Shown here: positions 44,097 to 54,600 of the stretch, one piece after another
Layout of the letters: each line of letters begins with the position of its first letter
Numbering within the stretch: the stretch's first letter is position 1
NCBI GenBank assembly: GCA_964034945.1
Contig: OZ035960.1
Coordinates: 71,938,652-72,002,651, forward strand
Direction of reading: 5' to 3'
DNA length: 64,000 nt
Origin: Chrysopilus asiliformis
Taxonomy: Eukaryota > Arthropoda > Insecta > Diptera > Rhagionidae
Position numbers and translations under genes: made by a program
The notes under the pieces: generated by a model
The model's input: only the letters and a program-made list of their open reading frames with translations
Told to the model about the DNA's origin: nothing
The model's database searches: none

Positions 44097-44751
44097 ACAT
44101 TCGACATTATACTCTTCGCCTATTCGGCGGCGGACATACGATGCACCGGGTGTCCCGAAAACCTAAAAAATAATGAAAAAATAGGATTTGTAAACCGTTG
44201 GATTTTACTACACTTCACATATTTATCGGGTCGAAAATAATGTTTTTCTACAGAAAAAGGAATTATTTTACTCCCCTGAAAGTTTGATTCGTCCGACCAT
44301 AGAATATTTGACCAATCTTGCTCGGTTAAACTTTTGTGTTTTAGAGCCCATTGGAAGCGAGCCTTTTTGTTTTTTTCGGAAAGCCACGGCTTTTTCCTGG
44401 CTTTGCAGCCTTTTAGACCAGCTTTCTGCAGTCTTATTCGTGTCGTCCTGGCAGATATTGGCTTTTTAATTGTTACTGAAAAATCAGCAGCGAGCTCGAA
44501 AGACGTTTTTCTCCTATTTTTCAGTGAATCCTTTACTAATATTCTGTCTTCGCGATCTATAGTAAGTCGTTTTCGTCCAGATCTGTGTCTATTTTTATGC
44601 GATCCAGTCTTCTCGAACCGTTCGATAACATATTGCACAGCTCGACGCGAATATTTGACGGTTTTAGAAATTTGCACTTGGGACTTGCCTTGCTGCTTCA
44701 AAAGTTGAATTTCTACCCGCTGTTGCAATGTCAGTTCTTTTTTTTCGCCAT
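44097..44751 (-). pseudogene. Tc1 transposase, N-terminal part
   Basis: The natural start ATG is at 44751, but a run of eight A two codons later puts it out of frame with the rest. One extra A would restore it. The open part (44728-44120) has paired helix-turn-helix blocks: QQGKSQVQISKTVKYSRRAV, GRKRLTIDREDR, and ARTTRIRLQKAGLKGCKARK. Then come KARFQWALKH and ILWSDESNFQ with the first catalytic Asp. Beyond about 44250 the reading frame shifts again before the insertion site, where YNVECVVP would connect to TVKYGGG at 42256. Confidence 0.88.
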
Positions 44752-44947
44752 ATTTACATTAAAATATTTAATTTATTGAAAAAAAATCACTTCAAGGCAC
44801 TACACAACTGTATGTCTTCACTGTATAACTGTATGTCTTCACAGCGAGCTGAGAAAACTTTAATAAACAATACAATTGATTTGGAGCATCAGATTTTGTA
44901 TATTAGTAAAATTTACAGGGTGCTCAATACTTTTGGCCAAGGTTGTA

Positions 44948-45429
44948 TAAGAGGTTTAATATCGGCAAACTTTAGGGGCGAAAAGGGTCTAACAGAAATG
45001 TTAATTATAAAAATCGTAAATAATGTGACAGAACAAATAACAGTATCCATTTGAAAGTGAATATATATGACATAAAATGGGCTGAAAATTTAACTTTTTT
45101 TAATTTTTCTTCTGTAATAACAATATTAACGATCTTCAGACTAAAGAAAATGGACAGATATCTAAATTATCACAAAAAATGTAAGATATCTTAAATTAGT
45201 CAAAAGAAAAATGTTCAATGGAAAAATTATATTTGGAGTCGATTATATTTTCTCCTTCGTAGTGGCTCTCACACATTCTTTTACCTACACTTGCTTCTGT
45301 GACCAGTTTATTCGATTCGTTTTAATATTGTTCGAGTTTAACAGTAAACCGTTTCGTACCTCTGACAACTTCCGAGTGATTTTTTTGCAACAATACGGAA
45401 CATTGAATAAATAGTTGAATAGTAAAAAA
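44948..45429. other. Intergenic DNA and 5' flank of histone H1
   Basis: No element was recognised. No TATA box is evident in the last 100 bases before the H1 start. H1 promoters of flies are also TATA-less, which agrees. The start of transcription is not determinable. Confidence 0.4.
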
Positions 45430-46095
45430 ATGGCCGAAAACACAGCTACTGAAACAGTCGCCGCACCGCCAGCAGAAGTGAAGAAAACTAAGAAAGCGGC
45501 GATTGGTGGAGCAAAGAAGGCTCCAAAAGCTAAACCAAATCATCCACCAACGTCTGACATGGTAAATAGTGCCATCAAAAATTTGAAAGAGCGTGGCGGT
45601 TCTTCATTGTCAGCTATAAAGAAATATTTGGCTATCAATTATAAAGTTGATTCAGATAAATTCGCACCTTTCATCAAGAAATATTTAAAAGGAGCCGTAA
45701 TCAGTGGTAAATTGATTCAGACGAAAGGGAAGGGAGCTTCTGGTTCATTCAAGCTGCGAGCTGGTGCTAAGGAGAAGGATCAAAAGGCCAAAAAATCCAA
45801 GCAACCAGCAACAGAAAAAAGAGTTGCCAAACCAAAGAAGAAAACCACAAAACCAGAAGCTAGAAAGTCCACAGCAACTAAGAAGGCAGCGATCAGTTTG
45901 AAAAAGAACAAGAAAAAGGAGAGCGCCTCAGCAGCAAAAACTGCAAAGAAAAGTGGAGTAGTTAAGGCTAAACCAAAAGCGGCCCCAAAACAGAAGCCAA
46001 CCAAACCAACGAAGGCAGCTGCTAAGAGTCCAAAAGCGCCTAAACCAAAAAAAGCTGCAGGTAAAACTAAAAAACCAGTAGCTTCCAAAAAGTAA
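45430..46095 (+). CDS. Linker histone H1 (221 aa)
   Basis: This is the only clear host gene. ATG at 45430 is preceded by seven A (AAAAAAATGG). The frame is open upstream only to a TTG and this Met gives the usual MAxx start. The N-terminal tail is Ala/Lys/Pro-rich. The winged-helix globular domain spans about residues 38-109, with [32 protein letters not shown] and [17 protein letters not shown], very close to the fly H1 pattern. The C-terminal tail is Lys/Ala/Pro-rich to the end. It is intronless. H1 binds linker DNA between nucleosomes and compacts chromatin. No core histone genes are next to it in the window. It could be a replication-type gene outside a cluster or a retained single-copy gene. 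Confidence 0.97.
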   Translation: MAENTATETVAAPPAEVKKTKKAAIGGAKKAPKAKPNHPPTSDMVNSAIKNLKERGGSSLSAIKKYLAINYKVDSDKFAPFIKKYLKGAVISGKLIQTKGKGASGSFKLRAGAKEKDQKAKKSKQPATEKRVAKPKKKTTKPEARKSTATKKAAISLKKNKKKESASAAKTAKKSGVVKAKPKAAPKQKPTKPTKAAAKSPKAPKPKKAAGKTKKPVASKK

Positions 46096-46140
46096 TCTAG
46101 ACATTGGGTAATCATAAAAATGCATGAGTTTATCGCAGTC

Positions 46141-46175
46141 AAATAAATAAATTTAACAAAGCTCTTCTTAGGGCT
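46141..46175 (+). terminator. Histone H1 mRNA 3' end: AATAAA motifs and stem-loop
   Basis: AAATAAATAAA is at 46141-46151. Sixteen bases A-GCTCT-TCTT-AGGGC-T (46160-46175) form a 6-bp stem with a 4-base loop, preceded by AACAA and followed by ACCA. Replication-dependent histone mRNAs end with such a stem-loop flanked by AAA and ACCCA. This copy is degenerate (one G-T pair, loop TCTT), so both processing modes are possible. Confidence 0.55.
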
Positions 46176-46224
46176 ACCAAAAATATTTTTAAAGAGCATT
46201 CAAGTTACCGTATGATTTTGAAAA

Positions 46225-46960
46225 TTCTCCTATTTTTAGTAAAGCTTTTATTTAGCTTACCTTCGTATCTGTTTGGCTTGGAATCCAATTTTGACTCGCT
46301 TCCCATCCAATTGACTTGAAAGTTTGCACACGTCCCATGACAATACTATATTTTCAGGACAAGCGAAGGTCCTGTAGAGATGACATGATTATCCTTGTCC
46401 TCAAATGTTCCGGAAAAAAATCTCATCTCGGGGTTTTAGCGGTCGCTGAATCCGATTCTGGCATTAAGAAGTCTGTAAGGATAACGGAAGACACTGTTGG
46501 GGTAACTTGATTATCTTTTGGATTTTTAGTCATACTAATCAAATACAAAATGACTAAAAAAAAATTGATTAAAAATTTTTTTTAACACGTTGACGGACAG
46601 TTGCGGCTATAGCCGTCAAGTTCAAGTTCACTATGTGACATGACGGCAATAGCCGTCCAATACGAAACGGTCGTTTTTAGACACTGCGGCTGTAGCAGCA
46701 CAAATGTGCATTTACCAGCGTACAAGTAGAAGCCTAGTGTCAATTTTCGAATTTCACTTGTTTCTACTGTCGAATTTCACTTGTTCGAATTTCACTTGTT
46801 TCTACTGTCCGTCAACGTGTTAATTAAATAAAAAATACACTAAAATGGAAAAATTATTTTTGAGCACTGTATATAGAAATAAAAGTGTGATGCAAAGGAC
46901 AATTATTTTTCCCTCTTTAGTGTATTTTTTGCCATTTTAACTGGTTTGCAATCCTAACTA
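46225..46960 (+). mobile_element. Family C repeat, copy b, carrying a nested MITE
   Basis: It opens GTAAAGCTTTTATTTAGCTT like copy a at 6330. It has a single diverged array unit (GAAGGTCCTGTAGAGATG, TCTGTAAGGATAACGG), and ends with a weak inverted repeat at 46846-46936 (AAAAAATACACTAAA / TTTAGTGTATTTTTT). The 234-bp MITE sits just before that hairpin. Confidence 0.6.
46586..46819. mobile_element. piggyBac-type MITE, 234 bp
   Basis: Perfect 16-bp terminal inverted repeats CACGTTGACGGACAGT are flanked on both sides by TTAA (46582-46585, 46820-46823). TTAA duplication with CAC..-type ends is diagnostic of piggyBac-like elements. It is noncoding. The interior has GGCTATAGCCGTC and GGCAATAGCCGTCC motifs and a triplicated GAATTTCACTTGTT. 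Confidence 0.93.
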
Positions 46961-47093
46961 GTTTTGCATTTACAAGAAATCCGTTTTTTCAATTTTCTCA
47001 ATGCTTCAATGTGTTTGCTATCAATGTTGTTAAACCTCGAGCCATTCTCGTTAGCGGAAGATGCGTTATATGCACCTTTTAGCTCAAAAGTTA

Positions 47094-47670
47094 AACATAA
47101 CAAAAGCTATAATTGCCAATCTGGCAATCATTGGAGACCCGTATGGTGATATTCGTATCAAAATTCGAACAGTTATACCAAAATTCCACTTTGAAGTCAA
47201 ACTTTCCAATAAGATTTTTTAAAATTTATTCCAATCGGATTTTGATGTATGGGAGTTTTATGTAGAATCATATTCTAAATAACTTTTGTTCTTGGACTTT
47301 TTTGATAAGATGTACCGTTTTTGAGATATTCACAAAAAACTATTTCGTTCGTATTTCGTTCGTATTCGGTCCATTTTTGCCCATTAACGAACTTAGCCTC
47401 GCATTTTACGAAAAACGGACCTGTGCAAAATTTCAAGTCTGTAGCTCAATCCGTGCGCCCGCAATCCGCGCCACAGACAGACGGACAGACGGACAGACAG
47501 ACGGACAGACAGACGGACAGACGGACAGACGGACGGACATGCAGAAATTAATTATTTTTATGATTCTAAACACACTGGTGTAATTCATTTTTTTATGCGA
47601 TCACGGGATATTGGCGTTACAAACGGTAAGGCAAAGTTAATATACCCTTTGGTTTCACCATACGGGTATA
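47094..47670 (-). mobile_element. Family B repeat, copy h
   Basis: The 3' end AACATAACAAAAGC and the hairpin are at about 47110-47130. A GACAGACGGACAG microsatellite is at 47475-47537. The 5' tip GGGTATA ends at 47670. Its central CCCCCC tract is absent. Confidence 0.8.
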
Positions 47671-47767
47671 AAAACCTGGAAAATCGTAATTGGTTACCTA
47701 CAAAACTGCGAAAAAATTGTGAAAAAAAACAACAGGTGCCGAAATTGGCATTAAATTTTTGCGTATA

Positions 47768-47930
47768 CAGTGCGACCTCGGTAAACGCAACCCTCGAAGA
47801 ACGCAACTCCTCGGTTAACGCAACACGTAAAATTTTACACTGTTGACTAAATAAACGCAACTTCTAAATAAGGTTGACTCGATTAACGCAACTTTTTTAT
47901 AATCTGATACAGTTTCGGCCATAAAAAGAT
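47768..47930 (+). mobile_element. pogo/Tigger-type terminal fragment
   Basis: It starts CAGTGCGACCTCGGTAAACG directly after TA, followed by repeated CGCAAC motifs (AACGCAACCCTCGAAGAACG). CAGT..GACCTC..TAACGCAAC is the usual tip of pogo/Tigger elements. No transposase or right end was recognised. Confidence 0.55.
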
Positions 47931-48497
47931 AAAAAATAGTTACAGGAAATCTTTTATTGCTTTATTATCTGTTCCTTGTTTTTATTTATTAAAGAATGGC
48001 TGTTACAAAACAAGTCTGTGCCAACAAAAAAACACACGAAAACTAAAATTGGCAGGCAATCGTACAATTTGTGTATGGCGAGATTATAAACTCTCAAAGT
48101 GGAATTTTTTAATTGAATCATAATATTCCAGTTGAATTTTTTTGAGGCTAATCCGACTGAACTTTGATGTTATTGTAAATACTTTTGCAGTATTTACTAT
48201 TTATTAATTAGTTGTAAATAATTTTGCAGCGTAAAAACTACGTTACAAATGGTAGAGATTTTATCCTATTTTTGGAGCTTGTTATGCCCGAAAGCAAAAC
48301 TTTAAATTAAAAATACTGGATTTTAAAATGGGCGAAGTAAAACAAAGCGATAAATTTATATTGAAATTAACAATTTAATAAATCAATTAAAATAACAATT
48401 ATTATGACAATTTAATCAAACTTAGATTAATATAAAAAAATAAGATTTGCAATTAATAATTGAAGAGAATGAGTATCGTTGATAGCACGATTAAAGT
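47931..48497. other. Unassigned AT-rich DNA
   Basis: No coding or repeat signature was found. Confidence 0.4.
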
Positions 48498-48916
48498 ATC
48501 GTTTATTATCGGAAAGTATTCCTTATAATAAACGATTTTAAATGAAATTGAAATATTTGCCTATTATTGGAAAGTATTCCTTTTAATAGACAAATCAAAT
48601 GAATTATTGGGAATGAAAAAACCTTTATGTAAAGGTATCGTTTATTATCGGAAAGTATTCCTTATAATAAACGATTTTTAAATTAAATTGAAATATTTGT
48701 TTATTATTGGAAAGTATTCCATATAATAAACAAATCAAATAATAGGAACAAACGAATTTATACGCGAGAAAAACCCTAACACATGAATTTAAACGCGAGA
48801 AAAACTCTAATGAAAAAAGAATCGTTTATAGTCGGAAAGTATTCCTTACAATAAACGATTCAACTACAATCAGAATATTTGCCTATTATCGGAAAGTGTT
48901 CCTTATAATAAACAAA
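48498..48916. repeat. Six 39-bp palindromes of two alternating types
   Basis: Type A (ATCGTTTATTAT ... ATAATAAACGAT) lies at 48498-48536, 48637-48675 and 48821-48859. Type B (TTTGCCTATTAT or TTTGTTTATTAT ... ATAATAAACAAA) lies at 48556-48594, 48696-48734 and 48878-48916. All share the centre GGAAAGTATTCC, itself palindromic (one copy has GTG). The order is A-B-A-B-A-B. A to B distances are 57-59 bp and the linkers differ in length. Confidence 0.9.
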
Positions 48917-49619
48917 CAAAATGATTGTTTTGTCCCTAAGAATTCTTTTAAGGCCTTACCGAGAGAGTGCTCAAGGGCTTCAGCCGAAAGAATTCCTGAG
49001 CTGTCGCATTACACGCGCTTTTATATGATTTTTTGGACTTCTTTCGGTTACTTAGATTAAACTTAAATTTAATTTGACAAATAATATTAAAACAATGTAC
49101 AGTAATATTAAAAATGACTAAACATAAATTAATGACTAAATATAAAACTAAATAGAAATATTAAAATTGAAAATTATGTTGCGAGTGGTCGGAACATTCT
49201 CCCACTCCAAAAAAAAACTTATGGTTATAATAATAAAAAAATCTTATCAAATAATTATAATTATTATTATTTTTTATTTAAATCGCTTATCTCTATAATT
49301 TTTATATAAAATTTTGTGATTTTTCGTAATATTTATTGTCATTGTTCCTCCTTGCTTGAATTTATGTGTATCTATTTTGTAGGTATTTTGCCGTAAAACA
49401 GGTAAAAGATCTGTGAAGAAAACGGCCTGGGAACGACGAAAATCAGCGAAAATCTGACGGTGGCCACAGAAGGAGAAATTTCATTTTTCATTTTTCATTT
49501 TCCTGTTTTCTTCCCATTTAATGAATAAAATTACATAATAATTGGCATTTTCAAAGCGATTTTGCATTTCCACATCAAATCCCACGATTTGAATTAAAAA
49601 TCTTTCAAAAAAGCAAGGT
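48917..49619. other. Unassigned DNA before the satellite
   Basis: It contains TAAGAATTCTTTTAAGGCC and AGCCGAAAGAATTCCTGAGC near 48935-49005 and AT-rich sequence. No gene was recognised. Confidence 0.35.
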
Positions 49620-49898
49620 GACAGACTGATAGACAGACTGATAGACAGACTGATAGACAGACTGATAGACAGACTGATAGACAGACTGATAGACAGACTG
49701 ATAGACAGACTGATAGACAGACTGATAGACAGACTGATAGACAGACTGATAGACAGACTGATAGACAGACTGATAGACAGACTGATAGACAGACTGATAG
49801 ACAGACTGATAGACAGACTGATAGACAGACTGATAGACAGACTGATAGACAGACTGATAGACAGACTGATAGACAGACTGATAGACAGACTGATAGAC
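49620..49898 (+). repeat. 12-bp satellite (GACTGATAGACA), about 23 copies
   Basis: Regular 12-bp units run without visible substitutions up to the 5' end of the R1-clade element. Two and a half further units follow directly after the poly(A) tail of that element at 51651-51682. Confidence 0.97.
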
Positions 49899-51465
49899 CC
49901 AGCGAACCATCATTTTACCGACCAATATGTCTACTCGATACTATGGGAAAAATATTGGAGCGTATTATACTAAACAGGATACTTCCGATCACAGAAGGTG
50001 AAGAAGGACTTTCCCAACATCAATTTGGTTTTCGCAAAGCGCGTTCAACCTTAGACGCTATCAATTCGGTATTAGACACGGCAAGGGAAGTGTGGGAAAA
50101 CAAGTCATGGAAGCGGGACCCCAAAAAATACTGCGCCATAATCACGCTGGACGTAAAAAATGCGTTTAATACTGCCAACTGGGGACACATTAGGACAGCC
50201 TTACGTAAGATGACCTATCTACTCAAAATCCTGGACAGTTACTTCGAGGATAGAATTTTGGAATATTCCACTGAAGAAGGACTACAGGAGTATAAGATAA
50301 CAGCTGGGGTCCCACAAGGCTCAGTGCTGGGACCGGTACTCTGGAACATCATGTATGATGGCATCCTAAAACTAAGCACGTTTGAGGGAGTGAAAGTAGT
50401 AGGATTCGCCGACGACATCGCGATAGTGGTAGTCGCCAAATTCCTCGACGAATTGGAACGGATCGCCAATGAGGCCATTGCCATAGTCGGAGAATGGTTA
50501 GAGTCGCTGGGGTTAGTGCTAGCAGAGCACAAAACAGAAGCAGTTCTGATCAACAGACAACGGGCGAAGGAAAAGGCGAAAATCACGGTCGGAAAGCACA
50601 TCATAACGTCGAAAGAAGCCATTAAATACTTGGGAATTATGATCGACGAGAAATTGAACTTCAGAGCACATTTAGACTACACGAGTGAGAAGGCAGCGAA
50701 AGTCCATTCAGCTCTTTCAATAATGCTACCAAACCTTGGAGGTCCAAGAAGCAGTAAGAGACTCCTCTTGTCCAGAGTCGTAAGCTCAGTGCTCCTGTAC
50801 GGTTCCCCGATTTGGGCAGAAGCATTGAGAACAAAGATTAATAAAAGCCGGCTGGATAAGGTGTACAGGCTAAGCGCTCTTAGAGTTATAAGCGCATACA
50901 GAACAGTCTCTAGTGAAGCGGCATGGGTGATAGCTGGCATGATGCCAATAGACTTAATAGCAGAAGATGCGAAAAGAAGATTTATCGCCAAAAGGCAGGC
51001 GTTGAAGGCGAAACAGAAAACCTCGACAGAGAAAACCACCCCTCTCTGTTATACTGGCAAGAAAGATGGGAAAAATCGGACAAAGCGCGCTGGACGTACA
51101 GGTTGATTCCTAATATAGAATTATGGTTAAATTGAAAACACGGAGAGATAAACTACTACTTAACCCAATTCTTAACGGGCCACGGCGGCTATCGTGGCTA
51201 TCTGCATAGAATCGGGCAGGACGACTCACCATGGTGTCCAGAATGTGAGGGAGAAATTGAAGATCCCGAACATGTATTATTCAAATGCAAACGCTTTGAG
51301 GCGGCGAGAACAGAAATGGATAGGTTCACAAAAACGTGCGTAAGCCCAGACACGCTTGTGACGGAGATGTTAAAATCCAAAGATGCATGGGACACAATTT
51401 CAAGCATAATTGCTAGAATACACAGGGAGTTGCAGGCCGCGGAATTAACGAGGAAGAGCAGATAG
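49899..51465 (+). pseudogene. R1-clade ORF2 C-terminal half: reverse transcriptase and CCHC tail
   Basis: It reads PSFYRPICLLDTMGK at the start, then QFGFRKARSTLDAI, IITLDVKNAF (first catalytic Asp), GVPQGSVLGPVLWN and FADDIAIV (catalytic Asp pair). Thumb blocks follow with SSVLLYGSPIWAEAL and YRTVSSEAAWVIAGM. A frameshift at about 50990-51060 changes frame. Then WQERWEKSDKARWTYRLIP is interrupted by TGA at 51133-51135, where an Arg codon CGA is expected. The rest (HGEINYYLTQFLTGHG, CPECEGEIEDPEHVLFKC) runs to TAG at 51463-51465. The endonuclease domain is lost by truncation. It is inactive. Confidence 0.92.
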
Positions 51466-51650
51466 CCTAGAACGTAGAGTGAGGAAAGTACTCAAACCGC
51501 CTCCCCGATGTAATACTTAACGGTAGTTCCAGGGAGGAACAGCGGTATGGAGACCGGCAGGAAGGTGGTTTTAGTGGGTAAAAATCCCACATTCCCGGAT
51601 AATCCGGAGCCTTTTGAAGGTTTCCACCTGCCTAATAAAAAAAAAAAAAA
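49899..51650 (+). mobile_element. R1-clade non-LTR retrotransposon, 5' truncated, in satellite DNA
   Basis: It begins inside the reverse transcriptase domain at the last satellite base and ends with a 14-base poly(A) (51637-51650) next to resumed satellite units. The 3' untranslated region has GTGGGTAAAAATCCCAC, a hairpin, and GGTTTCCACCTGCC. Truncation at the 5' end and a 3' poly(A) are the marks of target-primed reverse transcription. Confidence 0.92.
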
Positions 51651-51682
51651 GACTGATAGACAGACTGATAGACAGACTGATA
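51651..51682 (+). repeat. Remnant of the 12-bp satellite and transition to the 8-bp satellite
   Basis: Two GACTGATAGACA units and one GACTGATA lead into GACTGACA repeats at 51683. This shows the R1 element landed within 32 bases of the junction between the two arrays. Confidence 0.95.
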
Positions 51683-54600
51683 GACTGACAGACTGACAGA
51701 CTGACAGACTGACAGACTGACAGACTGACAGACTGACAGACTGACAGACTGACAGACTGACAGACTGACAGACTGACAGACTGACAGACTGACAGACTGA
51801 CAGACTGACAGACTGACAGACTGACAGACTGACAGACTGACAGACTGACAGACTGACAGACTGACAGACTGACAGACTGACAGACTGACAGACTGACAGA
51901 CTGACAGACTGACAGACTGACAGACTGACAGACTGACAGACTGACAGACTGACAGACTGACAGACTGACAGACTGACAGACTGACAGACTGACAGACTGA
52001 CAGACTGACAGACTGACAGACTGACAGACTGACAGACTGACAGACTGACAGACTGACAGACTGACAGACTGACAGACTGACAGACTGACAGACTGACAGA
52101 CTGACAGACTGACAGACTGACAGACTGACAGACTGACAGACTGACAGACTGACAGACTGACAGACTGACAGACTGACAGACTGACAGACTGACAGACTGA
52201 CAGACTGACAGACTGACAGACTGACAGACTGACAGACTGACAGACTGACAGACTGACAGACTGACAGACTGACAGACTGACAGACTGACAGACTGACAGA
52301 CTGACAGACTGACAGACTGACAGACTGACAGACTGACAGACTGACAGACTGACAGACTGACAGACTGACAGACTGACAGACTGACAGACTGACAGACTGA
52401 CAGACTGACAGACTGACAGACTGACAGACTGACAGACTGACAGACTGACAGACTGACAGACTGACAGACTGACAGACTGACAGACTGACAGACTGACAGA
52501 CTGACAGACTGACAGACTGACAGACTGACAGACTGACAGACTGACAGACTGACAGACTGACAGACTGACAGACTGACAGACTGACAGACTGACAGACTGA
52601 CAGACTGACAGACTGACAGACTGACAGACTGACAGACTGACAGACTGACAGACTGACAGACTGACAGACTGACAGACTGACAGACTGACAGACTGACAGA
52701 CTGACAGACTGACAGACTGACAGACTGACAGACTGACAGACTGACAGACTGACAGACTGACAGACTGACAGACTGACAGACTGACAGACTGACAGACTGA
52801 CAGACTGACAGACTGACAGACTGACAGACTGACAGACTGACAGACTGACAGACTGACAGACTGACAGACTGACAGACTGACAGACTGACAGACTGACAGA
52901 CTGACAGACTGACAGACTGACAGACTGACAGACTGACAGACTGACAGACTGACAGACTGACAGACTGACAGACTGACAGACTGACAGACTGACAGACTGA
53001 CAGACTGACAGACTGACAGACTGACAGACTGACAGACTGACAGACTGACAGACTGACAGACTGACAGACTGACAGACTGACAGACTGACAGACTGACAGA
53101 CTGACAGACTGACAGACTGACAGACTGACAGACTGACAGACTGACAGACTGACAGACTGACAGACTGACAGACTGACAGACTGACAGACTGACAGACTGA
53201 CAGACTGACAGACTGACAGACTGACAGACTGACAGACTGACAGACTGACAGACTGACAGACTGACAGACTGACAGACTGACAGACTGACAGACTGACAGA
53301 CTGACAGACTGACAGACTGACAGACTGACAGACTGACAGACTGACAGACTGACAGACTGACAGACTGACAGACTGACAGACTGACAGACTGACAGACTGA
53401 CAGACTGACAGACTGACAGACTGACAGACTGACAGACTGACAGACTGACAGACTGACAGACTGACAGACTGACAGACTGACAGACTGACAGACTGACAGA
53501 CTGACAGACTGACAGACTGACAGACTGACAGACTGACAGACTGACAGACTGACAGACTGACAGACTGACAGACTGACAGACTGACAGACTGACAGACTGA
53601 CAGACTGACAGACTGACAGACTGACAGACTGACAGACTGACAGACTGACAGACTGACAGACTGACAGACTGACAGACTGACAGACTGACAGACTGACAGA
53701 CTGACAGACTGACAGACTGACAGACTGACAGACTGACAGACTGACAGACTGACAGACTGACAGACTGACAGACTGACAGACTGACAGACTGACAGACTGA
53801 CAGACTGACAGACTGACAGACTGACAGACTGACAGACTGACAGACTGACAGACTGACAGACTGACAGACTGACAGACTGACAGACTGACAGACTGACAGA
53901 CTGACAGACTGACAGACTGACAGACTGACAGACTGACAGACTGACAGACTGACAGACTGACAGACTGACAGACTGACAGACTGACAGACTGACAGACTGA
54001 CAGACTGACAGACTGACAGACTGACAGACTGACAGACTGACAGACTGACAGACTGACAGACTGACAGACTGACAGACTGACAGACTGACAGACTGACAGA
54101 CTGACAGACTGACAGACTGACAGACTGACAGACTGACAGACTGACAGACTGACAGACTGACAGACTGACAGACTGACAGACTGACAGACTGACAGACTGA
54201 CAGACTGACAGACTGACAGACTGACAGACTGACAGACTGACAGACTGACAGACTGACAGACTGACAGACTGACAGACTGACAGACTGACAGACTGACAGA
54301 CTGACAGACTGACAGACTGACAGACTGACAGACTGACAGACTGACAGACTGACAGACTGACAGACTGACAGACTGACAGACTGACAGACTGACAGACTGA
54401 CAGACTGACAGACTGACAGACTGACAGACTGACAGACTGACAGACTGACAGACTGACAGACTGACAGACTGACAGACTGACAGACTGACAGACTGACAGA
54501 CTGACAGACTGACAGACTGACAGACTGACAGACTGACAGACTGACAGACTGACAGACTGACAGACTGACAGACTGACAGACTGACAGACTGACAGACTGA

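Larger units (their letters stand above)
41647..44945 (-). mobile_element. Tc1-type transposon split by a nested element
   Basis: The ends CAGCCTTGGCCAAAAGTATT at 41647 and the inverse of 44945 (CAACCTTGGCCAAAAGTATT) match over about 28 bases. TA dinucleotides lie at 41645-41646 and 44946-44947. Without the 1.83-kb insert (42257-44089) it would be about 1.46 kb, normal for Tc1-type elements. Confidence 0.92.

Noticed and set aside
48498..48916. CRISPR-like look of regularly spaced palindromes
   Set aside because: The DNA is from an insect, there are two alternating repeat types, spacers are unequal and similar, and there are no cas genes.
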